A DNA stretch of 64,000 nt from Flavobacterium geliluteum (lineage in GTDB: Bacteria > Bacteroidota > Bacteroidia > Flavobacteriales > Flavobacteriaceae): positions 144,426 to 208,425 of the forward strand of contig NZ_JAGFBV010000004.1 in NCBI RefSeq assembly GCF_017948595.1, given 5' to 3'. Positions 27,224 through 37,081 of this stretch are shown here, piece after piece. The notes beneath the pieces are model-generated. The model did no database searches. It had not been told where the DNA came from and saw only the letters and a list, made by a program, of their open reading frames with translations. The position numbers were made by a program, and so were the translations under genes. The first letter of the stretch is position 1. The number at the start of each line of letters is the position of its first letter.

Positions 27224-28630
27224 ATGGAAATTGATTTTTTAGAAAGATCAGTTAATGATTTAATGAATAGGCTTGGCGCAGGAAATGCACATCCTGGTTC
27301 TGGAAGTGCCGCAGCATTTCAAGGAATGGTATCTGCAAAAATGATCTCTACTGTGCTTAGCTTAACTGCCAACTCAAAAAGTCCTCATCTTTACGCACAC
27401 TGCATTAAAGAAATTCTGGATTATCAGGAACATATAGAAAATAAGATTTATCCGGCTCTGGCTGAATTATTCCAAAAGGATTCAGATCAGTTCGAAATCA
27501 CAATAGCTACCAGAAAAGAACGAGATGAGGCGACTGAAGACGCAGATGTCAATTATCTTAGAAGAAGGGCTTTAGAAGAGCTGAAAGTCTGTATAATTAT
27601 TCCTTTTGATATTGCAGAATTATCTGCAGAGCTAGCGGAAATCGCATGTTTTGTATTTGATAACTGCGTTAAAAAAGCCCGCGGCGACTCACAAGTTGCT
27701 TTAAGCGGTGCATTATCCGCCTTGGCAGGTTGTATTTCAATAATAAGGTTAAATGTACTATCCTTTAATAGCGACGAGTATAATTACACAAAAGCCGTCG
27801 TGGACGAGGTTAATAACGTCGAAAAACTATATCAGGAATTAAGTACCGTTGCAGATTTAAAAATAAAAATTCTACACGATGAATTCCAGGCTAAAATACC
27901 ATTATTCGAAGGAGTCACGGTGCTTCTTGCTAAATACAGAGGAATTAAAAACTGTAATATAGAACAATGCACACGTGATCTGCAGAATTTAATCTGGAAC
28001 AACCGTAGTTTAATCTGGAAGAAAAATACTCCGCAGAATGCACTGGAAATTTTAAAACCTGAAGCAATCTTAAAGCAGGTCCTGGGTTATGACTGCTTCT
28101 TTTCAGAACAATACGGTGTCCCTACAGGGGACGACGGTATAATTGAAGTGGCGGGGGTAATTGATCAGCCCAACAAACTTGTAGCAATTTCGACTGTTTA
28201 CCCGAAAGAAGTCCAGAATTTTACTGCGGCGCACGAACTCGCTCATGCGATACTTCACCAGCATCCTATATTACACAGGGACAACCCCTTTGACCGTCCA
28301 AGACAAAAAGCAGATGGGGATCCAACGGAATACGAAGCAGACAAATTTGCAGCTTATTTTCTGATGCCAAAAAAAATAGTGGAAGAAGCTTTTTTTAGAA
28401 TATTTGACACTTTATCTTTCAAGATAGATGACAATACTGCTTTTAAATTTGGAGGTAAAACAGCCCGAAATTTATACGACGAATGCAGAAATAAAAGGGA
28501 GCTGGCTAAAAAACTGGCCGCTTTAGAACTATACAATGGGAAGTTTTTTATTTCACTATCCAAAACTTTCGGTGTATCGGCAACCGCAATGGCAATTCGA
28601 ATAGAAGAATTAGGATTAGTGGACTACTAA
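27224..28630 (+). CDS. Cyclodeaminase-like domain fused to an ImmA/IrrE metalloprotease domain
   Basis: A 468-residue two-domain protein. Residues about 1-210 resemble the formiminotetrahydrofolate cyclodeaminase/FTCD_C helical fold (LMNRLGAGNAHPGSGSAAAF is the family's typical N-terminal signature). Residues about 270-468 are an ImmA/IrrE (M78-type) zinc peptidase: AAHELAHAILHQHP has HExxH near residues 337-341, and YEADKFAAYFLMP carries the third ligand. IrrE-type proteases usually cut an XRE repressor after stress; the fusion to a folate-enzyme-like domain is unusual. It stands alone in the island; no antitoxin or repressor gene adjoins it. Confidence 0.75.
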   Translation: MEIDFLERSVNDLMNRLGAGNAHPGSGSAAAFQGMVSAKMISTVLSLTANSKSPHLYAHCIKEILDYQEHIENKIYPALAELFQKDSDQFEITIATRKERDEATEDADVNYLRRRALEELKVCIIIPFDIAELSAELAEIACFVFDNCVKKARGDSQVALSGALSALAGCISIIRLNVLSFNSDEYNYTKAVVDEVNNVEKLYQELSTVADLKIKILHDEFQAKIPLFEGVTVLLAKYRGIKNCNIEQCTRDLQNLIWNNRSLIWKKNTPQNALEILKPEAILKQVLGYDCFFSEQYGVPTGDDGIIEVAGVIDQPNKLVAISTVYPKEVQNFTAAHELAHAILHQHPILHRDNPFDRPRQKADGDPTEYEADKFAAYFLMPKKIVEEAFFRIFDTLSFKIDDNTAFKFGGKTARNLYDECRNKRELAKKLAALELYNGKFFISLSKTFGVSATAMAIRIEELGLVDY

Positions 28631-28873
28631 TAAATATAAAATTAAGCTCATTATTCGGATTTGCCACATAGGGACTTAAAACACATATTATTGCTTTTTC
28701 ACTACCCTGAAGTGAATTCACTTTTTACTTTAGTCAATTCTCTTTTGTAAAACCATTATCTATCATCCAATTTTTCTTAAAAATTAATTTGTCACATTTA
28801 TTAAAATAAAAATGTCAATTAAAAATTTAAATATTTGATTAGATGTAATTAATTTTTCGTGCAAAAATATTGT

Positions 28874-30152
28874 TTAAATAAGTAAAAAACTTTCAATATC
28901 AATAACATGATCCTCTCCAAACCATTTCTTAATATTGACCAAAGCTTTATCATCAATTTTTGATAACATAAAAACTACTAAATTTTCTTTCGCTCTTGAA
29001 CATTCAACATAAAAAAGATTACGAGTTCTTAGTGCTCTTTCAGGTTTTTCATCGGAATTACTAAAAAAATTATTAAAATTATACTCCTGCTTCCACTCAG
29101 TATCATCAATTACAGTCAAAACATTCCTGTATTCATCCCCCTTTGTTCCATGTTTAGTAGAAAAAACAGTTTCATTTTGAATATGTTTCCAAAAATTTAG
29201 AATTTCATTATATGAAAGACTTATGAATGATTCGTAAAAAGATTTATCTTTTACAATTCTTTCTTGGACTTCTGGATCTAGTTCTGTTGGATCTTGATTA
29301 ATTCTAATAATAAAATCTTCCAGATTTTTAGAAACAATAATTTCTTTTTGCAGAATAATTTCCAATACTTCCTTTACTGTTCGTTTACTTCTGGTTTTAT
29401 ATAAATCATCCAATATGTCAGATACTTCTTTTTTCTTTGAATGCTTGAACTCATGTATAATATTTCCGTTTTTCCTTAAGAATCTAATTGTTTTATTATG
29501 ATTGTTTTCTGACCAGTATGCCATAAGATGTTCTAAACCAATTGCTCTTTCTTGAGTGTTTTTTTTTATCAATATATCCGCTAAAAATCTTTATAAGAAA
29601 ATGATTTCTATCTAAAAGTCTTTCTTTGGTTGATTGTCCATATCTTTGAGAATAGATTTTATATAAATTTAGAAACCCAGCCCTTTCGGCTATTCTACTA
29701 TTTGCTAAAACTAGAATTTTATCTTCACTATCACTCGTAAAATTCCAATCAGATTTAACTAGTTTTTCAAGAAGCTGATTGTAAAATTCATTTTTATTTG
29801 CTTTTAATGAATCTTCAAAATCTCTAACTTTTTGCTTTGGAGCTATATTTGGGTGATTTGCCCAGTAAATAAATCTTGTAGATCCAAGAATATCTTTTTT
29901 TGGCTCCTGTTGAATATTTGTTCTAAAGTTATTTAGTAGATTAACAATAGCTTTTGATGATCTATAATTTTCTTCTTTTTTGATTAATGTTAGCACATTT
30001 TTTTCTTCTTTTACATAATCTTGTAGACTTCCAATTCCAATATCATAAATTTTTTGATGAGAATCTCCATAAAAGCCAAGAAGTAATTTGTCCTTATTGC
30101 GTAATAATAAATAATCGATTAAAGCTTGGACTGTTTCTAAATTTACTTCCAT
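28874..30152 (-). pseudogene. UvrD-like SF1 helicase, 5'-truncated and frameshifted
   Basis: Two overlapping frames (29496-30152, then 28874-29572) together encode the C-terminal part of an SF1 helicase: GDSHQKIYD (motif III), EENYRSS (motif IV), KHGTKGDEYRNVL (motif V) and FYVECSRAKENLVV (motif VI). The N-terminal half with Walker A is absent. The frame breaks at an A9 tract (minus strand, about 29563-29571); A8 would join the frames through YIDKKNTQERA. An IS1-like remnant begins about 30 bp upstream, so the IS or a later deletion removed the 5' end. Similar helicases occur in defence systems such as Gabija (GajB), but no partner gene is present. Confidence 0.8.
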
Positions 30153-30180
30153 ACTTTAGTAAAATGGATCATTTTTTTAT

Positions 30181-30479
30181 CCATATCTGACTTATAAGCT
30201 TGATAAATATAATTTTCAACTCTAGTTTTCATGCATACTCTGCAAATATATCTTTGACTGGCAGACTTTGTCTTCCATACTTTATCATCTTTCGAATATC
30301 ATCAACACATCTGTGACACCTAGTCAGGTTTAAGCTCATTTTTTTTGATTTAAAGCATTATAAAATAAAAAAACAGCCCGAAGGCTGTCTTAATTTTTAT
30401 GCGATATTACTATAAATATCTGATTTTCTGCAAATATTTAGATGCAATAATTAACTACCAACACATCTGATACATTACC
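30181..30479 (-). mobile_element. IS1-like element remnant (5' end)
   Basis: About 300 bp closely matching the 5' end of the IS at 57939-58755. It begins at the terminal acatctgatacattacc (ending 30479), includes the internal hairpin ACAGCC/GGCTGT (30373-30388), and continues into the transposase start (ATG at 30339: MSLNLTRCHRC). The copy has a one-base deletion soon after MIKYG and stops abruptly near 30181, next to the helicase fragment. It keeps an intact codon 3 (TTA) where the other copy has TAA. Confidence 0.8.
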
Positions 30480-30519
30480 TGAAATGATCAGAGACCCTAC
30501 ATATCATGATTCAATCTGA

Positions 30520-33006
30520 TTAATTTTTAATAAACTTAGCATTCATAACGCCTTTATCTGTCTTTAATCGCAAGAAGTAAATACCTTGCATGTATTGGGT
30601 AACCTTTATAAAATTTGAATTTAAAGTATTTGAATCTACTTTTCTTCCGGTTATATCAAAGACTTCATAACCTGATATACCGATACCCTCTGGAAGGCTT
30701 ATTTTTAGATCATCGATTGCTGGATTTGGATATACGTAAATTATACTATCCTGTTTAAATTGGTCTGTACTTAAAGTATTGGACATATTCATACGGGCTA
30801 TAGTTTTTATATGTGTTTCATTATAGGAACCAAAATTCCCTCCAGCAAGAAGCTTTCCGTCATTTTGAAAAATTAAGGCCCCAACCGACCCATTAAATCC
30901 TGTTCCGGCCAGGAAATCCGTATCTAATGTACCATCCGTATTCAATCGCATTATATTACTGCCTCCATTATTAGCTGCAGGAAAAAATCCTCCTACAATA
31001 ATTTTACCATCCTTCTGGATTACACTGCTGGCAAGAGATACATTTCCATATAATACAGGGATTTTAAACGAGGTGTCTAGGCTTCCGTCCGCATTCATAC
31101 GAACAACTCCTTTTGAAGGAATTTTATTAAAAGTATTAAACGCACCGGCGAGAACAATTTTACCATCCTTTTGTACAGCACTGGAATAAACAAAGTAATT
31201 TGGCCCTTCACCACCAGGGCTAAAGGTTGTATCTAAACTTCCATTGGCATTTAATCTGAGAACTTGTCCATTATTTGCATAATTATATTCTAGCAAAAGT
31301 CCCGCTATGATTATTTTACCGTCCGGTTGTATGGAAATGGTCCAGATATTTCCCGCATTTAATTTAGGGAGAAAAGAAGTATCTACTGTACCATTGAAAT
31401 TTAATCGAGCCAAAAGGTTTCTTGGAGATCCGTTAACTGTACTAAAAACCCCTCCGATAATGATTTTCCCATCGCTTTGCAACGCAAGGGAATTCACCAT
31501 AGCGTTAGTACCTGAGCCACCCGAATTAAAGGCAGTATCTAAAGTCCCATCAGCATTTAACTGCACAATACCGTTAGCCGTTGCACCATTGTATGTTTTA
31601 AAATCTCCTGTAATAATAACTTTATGATTGGAGGTAACTGCTATGTTTTTTACCACAGCATCTGTTCCTGTTCCCACATTAAAAGTTGCATCGAGTGTTC
31701 CGTCAGCGTTTAATCTTGCAATCCTTTTAGAGGGTATACCACTATAGGTAGTAAACCCACCTCCGATCAGTATTTTTCCATCCGCTTGTAAGGCAACTGC
31801 CCTTATGTCTCCATTTGCGGAAAGACCATTTTCTAAGAATGGATAAAAATCGGTATCGATACTTCCGTTCGTATTAATACTTGCTATTTTGTTTCGTGAG
31901 ATATAATTGCAAGATGAAAAAGCCCCGCCCAGCATTATTTTACCATTAGACTGAATGACAAGAGTATTAACATCGCCGTCAGTTCCTGAATTGGGACTCG
32001 AGCTAAAAGCGGCATCTATTGAACCGTCATCATTTAATCTCGCTATTCGCTCACAATACGTGCTGTTGTATGTAAAAAAAATTCCACCGACCACTACTTT
32101 CCCATCATCCTGAATAATTACGGAATTTACAGAAGAGTTAAAACCTGTACCAGTATTAAATGTGTTATCCAGGGTACTATCGGCATTTAATCTTGCTATA
32201 CAATTAACCAATGTACCATTATAGGAGGTAAAAGTACCACCGATTATTATTTTTCCGTCTGTTTGTAAACAAACTGTTTTTATAGTGTTGTTAGCCCCAA
32301 TGGTAGGGGCAAACGTAGTGTCCGTTGTTCCGTCTGTATTTAACCTTGCAATTCTGTATCTTGCCAAACTGTTAAATGATGAAAAATCGCCCGATATTAC
32401 AATTTTGCCATCAGGTTGTATAACACAGGAATTAATGACATTATTTGCTCCGGTTGTCACGTTAAATGTTGAATCGAATGTTCCATCTGCATTTAACCTA
32501 ACAATTTTATTTTTTGAAATTCCATTAAATGAAAAAAATTGACCTGCAACGATTATTTTCCCGTCTGTCTGTACAGCGACAGTATAAACGATACCACTTG
32601 CTCCCGTCCCAGCATTAAATGTCGAATCAACAGTTCCGTCCGTATTTAACCTGACAATTCTGTTTTTTGAAATTCCATTATAGGTTGTAAAATTACCAAC
32701 AACTATTATTTTTCCATCGGGTTGTACAGTTATGTCGTTAACAGTATTATTAAATCCTGAACCTGAATTGAATGTTATATCAATGGTTCCGTCTGTATTG
32801 AGTCGTGCTAATTTATTGGCCACTAAATTATTTAAAATTGTGAAGGTGCCGCCAACGATTATTTTCCCGTCTGATTGCAGGACTGCTGCAGTCACATCCC
32901 CGTTGCGGGCTCCTGTCGGCTGGTTGAAGCTGGTGTCTAAAGATCCATCCTGCGCAAATCCCGATATAGTTACACTAAGTATTAATAATAGTAGTATTTT
33001 TTTCAT
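30520..33006 (-). CDS. Secreted delta-60 repeat protein with T9SS sorting domain
   Basis: An 828-residue exported protein. Signal peptide MKKILLLLILSVTISGFAQ. About fourteen copies of a ~50-residue delta-60 repeat follow, each with a QxDGKIIVGGxF strand and a (I/L)ARLNxDGTxDxTFN turn, predicted to form a beta-propeller-like domain. The last ~75 residues (YVYPNPAIDDLKISLPEG through MQGIYFLRLKTDKGVMNAKFIKN) are a type A T9SS C-terminal sorting domain, so it is secreted or anchored by the type IX system. Ligand unknown. A TATATTTG box lies 40 bp upstream. Confidence 0.85.
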   Translation of the reverse strand: MKKILLLLILSVTISGFAQDGSLDTSFNQPTGARNGDVTAAVLQSDGKIIVGGTFTILNNLVANKLARLNTDGTIDITFNSGSGFNNTVNDITVQPDGKIIVVGNFTTYNGISKNRIVRLNTDGTVDSTFNAGTGASGIVYTVAVQTDGKIIVAGQFFSFNGISKNKIVRLNADGTFDSTFNVTTGANNVINSCVIQPDGKIVISGDFSSFNSLARYRIARLNTDGTTDTTFAPTIGANNTIKTVCLQTDGKIIIGGTFTSYNGTLVNCIARLNADSTLDNTFNTGTGFNSSVNSVIIQDDGKVVVGGIFFTYNSTYCERIARLNDDGSIDAAFSSSPNSGTDGDVNTLVIQSNGKIMLGGAFSSCNYISRNKIASINTNGSIDTDFYPFLENGLSANGDIRAVALQADGKILIGGGFTTYSGIPSKRIARLNADGTLDATFNVGTGTDAVVKNIAVTSNHKVIITGDFKTYNGATANGIVQLNADGTLDTAFNSGGSGTNAMVNSLALQSDGKIIIGGVFSTVNGSPRNLLARLNFNGTVDTSFLPKLNAGNIWTISIQPDGKIIIAGLLLEYNYANNGQVLRLNANGSLDTTFSPGGEGPNYFVYSSAVQKDGKIVLAGAFNTFNKIPSKGVVRMNADGSLDTSFKIPVLYGNVSLASSVIQKDGKIIVGGFFPAANNGGSNIMRLNTDGTLDTDFLAGTGFNGSVGALIFQNDGKLLAGGNFGSYNETHIKTIARMNMSNTLSTDQFKQDSIIYVYPNPAIDDLKISLPEGIGISGYEVFDITGRKVDSNTLNSNFIKVTQYMQGIYFLRLKTDKGVMNAKFIKN

Positions 33007-33046
33007 AGGCTTATTATTTTTTGGTTTGGAAATTTTAATTAAGATT

Positions 33047-33054
33047 CAAATATA
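33047..33054 (-). promoter_or_regulatory. -7 promoter box of the delta-60 repeat gene
   Basis: TATATTTG on the minus strand matches TAnnTTTG. A TTTC about 22 bp upstream is a weak -33 candidate. Confidence 0.45.
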
Positions 33055-33727
33055 CAATCTTTACTATTAAAAAAAAGAAACTCATCCCTTTATTAAATCA
33101 ATATAGTAGATCGTTTTCTTATTTTAAAATACCTACAGGTTAAAGAGCTATAAACAATTGGATATCCACAAATTCAGTACAGTTAAAATTTCAAGCCCCA
33201 CATCCAAGCCTGTTTAAAAAAAAAAAAAAATTACAAAAAAAACAACAATCAGACATCCTGCTTTATTATTTTAATGTTCTCCTTTTTTAATACCCTTTTT
33301 TCTATTTACATTCTGTACAATTTATAGTATCACTACTTAAACACTACCAAACTGAAAGGTAGTTTGAGTGGTTCCGGCACCAAAATCCGTTTGAACTGGG
33401 AAAAATTAATCTTGACTCTCATCTTCTTTGGTACTGGTGATGTTACTAATAAATCCCAGTCTTCTCAGTTTAGCTTTTATTTGATTATGTAGAACAATCA
33501 AGCTTTGTATGGTCATATATACTTACATCGGTTCTGTAGTAGTTGAAGTACTGCTGAATATAAGTTACAATCTGCTCATGAAGCTTTTTATTTTCAATAT
33601 GGATTATGAAATGATTGTGATGACTGCTTCTATTGTTGAAGGGTTCTGTTGTAAACTAAGAAAAAAACATTAACACGTACGATCGAATTAGGTTCGAGTA
33701 ATTTTAATAGGATTTGAACCATTTCAA
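33055..33727. other. Gene-free stretch with coding-like debris
   Basis: No intact gene. On the minus strand, short frames with protein-like composition appear: EMVQILLKLLEPNSIVRVNVF (about 33645-33730), HHNHFIIHIENKKLHEQIVTY (about 33500-33625) and NQIKAKLRRLGFISNITSTK (about 33408-33495). They are in different frames and look like a decayed gene, not assigned to a family. A CAAACT/AGTTTG dyad lies at about 33348-33366 and a long A-run near 33220. Confidence 0.4.
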
Positions 33728-34195
33728 CTAATGTCTGGTAAATTAAAGCGGTTAAATTCTTGAACATGACTTTTTAAAATTTTGTAACGAACATGTTTTC
33801 CTGTTGCAAATTCTTTTTTATCCACCAAAGCTAGCATCTGATCATTATGTAATTGAAATTCCTGAAGAACAGTAGTTCTCGCTTTGGTTTTACCCTAAAA
33901 TAAAATTAATAAGCTTTACGCTCTTAACAGATTCTCGCTTCTCTGCAAGCTGGTCAGCAAATTTTCTAATTTTCATTTCAAGTGAGTACAAAAAGAAATT
34001 TAACGATTTGGCATCTTATTTATTTCCAATTGCTCTTCCAGTTTTTTTCTCCCATCGGTTTACGGTCCACTTTCGTTTAGTAGAGGTTTCTTTAAGAATG
34101 CCATTTACGCTGATTCTTAGATAAATAAATCTTTCACTACTGCCACTTGTAGAACTTTTCAAAAAGAAGATAATTCCGATACTCCTTTCTAAAAT
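33728..34195 (-). pseudogene. Decayed tyrosine integrase (N-terminal part)
   Basis: Conceptual translation of the minus strand gives IIFFLKSSTSGSSERFIYLR, ISVNGILKETSTKRKWTVNR, WEKKTGRAIGNK, a stop, then DAKSLNFFLYSLEMKIRKF and, after a one-base shift, TTVLQEFQLHNDQMLALVDK. This is the arm-binding plus SAM-like N-terminal part of the Bacteroidota conjugative-element integrases. It has at least one stop and one frameshift, and no catalytic domain (R..HxxR..Y) is recognisable beyond it. It is a relic of an earlier tyrosine-integrase element inside the island. Confidence 0.7.
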
Positions 34196-35033
34196 AATTC
34201 AATAATTTTAAAGTTAATAAAGATCGAATTATAACATCAGTAAATCAAGACATAAACCAGCTTTACATTTTGACCATAAACAAATTAAGCTGCTTTTCGT
34301 GGCAGTTTTTTTTCACCGGTTAAATTGCCCCGAATTTGCACTAAAGTTTTGTGCATTTCTGAAAATTTTAGTGGTTTAAAGCAGTAATAAAAAAACTACA
34401 AACGTTAATTTTACAGGTTTTATAAGGGTTTAGAACATTTAATGATAAATTTCTAAATTAAAAGTGAACTATGAGGGTTCAGAACTTTTTCTGCTTAAAC
34501 CGCATTAATAATGCCTTTTTATTTTTAGAAAATAGCTGCGCAATGAATCTGCCACAATTATCATTTCTTTACAATATCTTAAAAAAAGCTCATGCATGAA
34601 ACTTCTTGTGTTTTAAAAAATGTTATAATTCTTTTGTAACATAAAAAATACAACTTAGTTTTAATTTTTGGCATAAATAATTGAACACTTTCTTGTTGTA
34701 TATCAAGACTGGAAATTCTGATTTGAAAACTTAAAAGGAAGCCTTAAAAAAACAGTTTTTTCTCCTCTCTAAATGAGTTCCCATATTACATTTGTTAAAA
34801 ATTAATAAGTATAATAAGAGATGAGAAAGCAGGCTCACACAAACAAAGAACATTTTAAATGCGAATGGTGGTAAGATACAAAGTACACATTGCTTTTATT
34901 TTGGAGCTTGTGGTAATGACCAACCAAACCAAGAATAAGTTACCTCTCATTTGGATACAACCTGATCCTATTTAGATACTTTTTTAAGAAACTATAAGTT
35001 GAACTTTGCAATAAATAATTAAATATAAAGATT
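34196..35033. other. Gene-free stretch before the reductase pseudogene
   Basis: About 840 bp without an open frame worth reporting. It contains a small hairpin with T-run (CTGC/GCAG, 34290-34313), a TGCAC/GTGCA dyad (34337-34355), and a pair of imperfect 20-bp direct repeats (TATAAGGGTTTAGAACATTT at 34421-34440 and TATGAGGGTTCAGAACTTTT at 34470-34489; 17 of 20 identical). The repeats could be remnants of an attachment site for the integrase relic next door; this is only an inference. Confidence 0.4.
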
Positions 35034-36044
35034 ATGACTAATATCAAAGAAGTGAAATTATGAAGTCAAGGGTTAGTAATTCCTAGTTTAGGTCTTGGTT
35101 GTATGGGTATGACAACTGGGTTCGGTGGAAATATTTATGGAAAAGCCGATGAAAAAGAAGCACTTGCAACGATACAACGTTCATTAGAGTTAGGCGGTAG
35201 TTTTTTGGATACAGCAGATATATATGGCCCTTTTTTAAACGAACAATTAATTGCAAAAGCCATTCAGGGGAATAGAGAAAAATACATTATAGCCACAAAA
35301 TTAGGCTTTGAAATTGGCGATAACGGACAAGCTACAGGAGCATTCAATGGTAGTAAAAATTATGTAAAAAAAGCCGTGGAGCGTTCGTTAAAAAACCTTG
35401 GTACAGATTATATTGACTTGTATTACCTGCATCGATTGGATACCAATACACCCATTGAAGAGACCGTCGAGGCTATGGGCGAATTAGTTAAAGAAGGAAA
35501 AGTAAAATATATTGGTCTTTCGGAAGTAGGTTCTGAAACCATCAGAAAAGCACACAAAATTCATCCCCTTACGGCAGTACAGTCCGAATACTCCTTGTTT
35601 GAAAGACAAATTGAAGAACTGGGCATTTTGGATACGCTACAAGAATTAGGCATCGGTCTGATTGCTTATTAACCGGTTGGAAGAGGATTTTTAAACGGCA
35701 CCATTCAAAAGCCAGAAGATTTTGGCGAGAATGATTGGAGAAAATTTCTGCCCAAATATCAAGGCAAACAATTTTACAAAAATGTAGAATTGGTAAATGA
35801 AATAAAAAAAGTTGCAGTTGAAAAAAATATCAGTTCTGCACAATTAGCAATTGCTTGGGTTATTGCAAAAGGGTACACGCCAATTCCAGGTACAAAACGT
35901 GTGAAATATTTGGAAGAGAATATCGCATCAGCAAGCATTTCGCTAACGCAAGAAGACCTAAACCGATTGGAAAACATTATTCCTTTGGGAACAATTACAG
36001 GAGCAAGATATGACGAAGCATCAATGAAAGGTGTAAATTTGTAA
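35034..36044 (+). pseudogene. Aldo/keto reductase with two nonsense codons
   Basis: One continuous 336-codon frame from the ATG at 35034 encodes an aldo/keto reductase of the YakC/AKR13 kind. It is broken by TGA at codon 10 (35061-35063) and TAA at codon 213 (35670-35672), with no frameshift. The catalytic tetrad is visible: D and Y in LDTADIYGP, K in IATKLGFE, H in YYLHRLD. C-terminal NADPH-binding residues follow in IPGTKRVKYLEEN. Restoring two codons would give a full-length enzyme, so the decay is recent. The AraC gene downstream probably controlled it. Confidence 0.85.
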
Positions 36045-36051
36045 CATTGAA

Positions 36052-36088
36052 AACGAGGGATAAATTAAATATTATCTCTTGTTTTTTT
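36052..36088 (+). terminator. Terminator after the reductase pseudogene
   Basis: Imperfect 12-bp stem (AACGAGGGATAA 36052-36063 with TTATCTCTTGTT 36072-36083) followed by T residues. Confidence 0.55.
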
Positions 36089-36099
36089 AATTTTATCAA

Positions 36100-37014
36100 A
36101 TGAAAAATAACAAGACTTATTTTTTTAAATCGGTTTCAGAATTTCATCATTTTCTGAATATCAAAAAATCAGCACATCCTTTGGTAAGTGTTGTAAATCT
36201 CAATGATATTGCTGTCAATGTTTGTGAAGAAATGAATACAATTGTCTATAATTTCTACACCATTTATTTAAAAAAGAATTTTGATGGAAAAATAAAATAT
36301 GGACAACAGTATTACGATTATGACGATGGAATAATGACTTTTTTTGCACCCAAACAAATGTTTTCGATGGAAGCAAACAGCTCTGTAAAAGTTGAAGGTT
36401 GGATGCTTGTTTTTCATCCAGATTTCATTCAAAGTTATTCTTTAGCAAAGCGGATTAAAGAATACGGATTTTTTTCTTATGCCAACAACGAAGCATTACA
36501 TCTTTCAGACAAAGAAGAAAACATTATTGCAGGATTAATGCAAAATCTGCAACAAGAAATCGAAACAATGATAGATAATTATACCCAAGATGTAGTTGTT
36601 TCTCATATTGATTTATTGCTCAATTATTGCAACCGCTTTTACAATCGTCAATTCATCACACGAAAAAAAGCATCCAACGATTTATTTTTAAAGTTTGAAG
36701 ACTTACTAAATTCGTATTATCAAAATGATGATTTAAATGTTTCAGGATTGCCCACCGTTCAATATTTCGCTGAAAAGTTATTTGTATCCCCTCACTATTT
36801 AAATGATATGCTAAAAAATTTGACAGGACAGACCACACAACAACATATTCAAAACCAGCTTTTGGAAAAAGCCAAAGAACTTTTATCAACAACAAAATTA
36901 TCCGTAAGTGAAATCGCATATCGATTGGGTTTTGAATATCCGCAATCATTCAGTAAGGTATTTAAAAACAAAACGAACCAGACTCCATTGGAGTTTAGAC
37001 ATGCCTTCAATTGA
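36100..37014 (+). CDS. AraC-family transcriptional regulator
   Basis: A 304-residue regulator. The N-terminal ~180 residues are a cupin-like sensing part (FFAPKQMFSMEANSSVKVEGW), and the C-terminal ~100 residues are the double helix-turn-helix AraC domain (YFAEKLFVSPHYLNDMLKNL, then LLSTTKLSVSEIAYRLGFEY and PQSFSKVFKNKTNQTPLEFR). Such regulators are routinely next to aldo/keto reductase genes in Bacteroidota and respond to small molecules. Here its partner gene is broken. A hairpin separates them by 12 bp. Confidence 0.88.
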   Translation: MKNNKTYFFKSVSEFHHFLNIKKSAHPLVSVVNLNDIAVNVCEEMNTIVYNFYTIYLKKNFDGKIKYGQQYYDYDDGIMTFFAPKQMFSMEANSSVKVEGWMLVFHPDFIQSYSLAKRIKEYGFFSYANNEALHLSDKEENIIAGLMQNLQQEIETMIDNYTQDVVVSHIDLLLNYCNRFYNRQFITRKKASNDLFLKFEDLLNSYYQNDDLNVSGLPTVQYFAEKLFVSPHYLNDMLKNLTGQTTQQHIQNQLLEKAKELLSTTKLSVSEIAYRLGFEYPQSFSKVFKNKTNQTPLEFRHAFN

Positions 37015-37081
37015 TAAAACTTAAAGGCAATATTATTGTTTTTCAATAGACTAACATGTATTGAATGCGGATTAGGAAAGA

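Noticed and set aside
30520..33006. The long tandem repeats of the delta-60 protein as a CRISPR or satellite array
   Set aside because: Repeats are ~150 bp, divergent and in frame; they encode a protein repeat.
31307..33070. Plus-strand open frames inside the delta-60 repeat gene
   Set aside because: They are shadows created by the regular repeat on the opposite strand.
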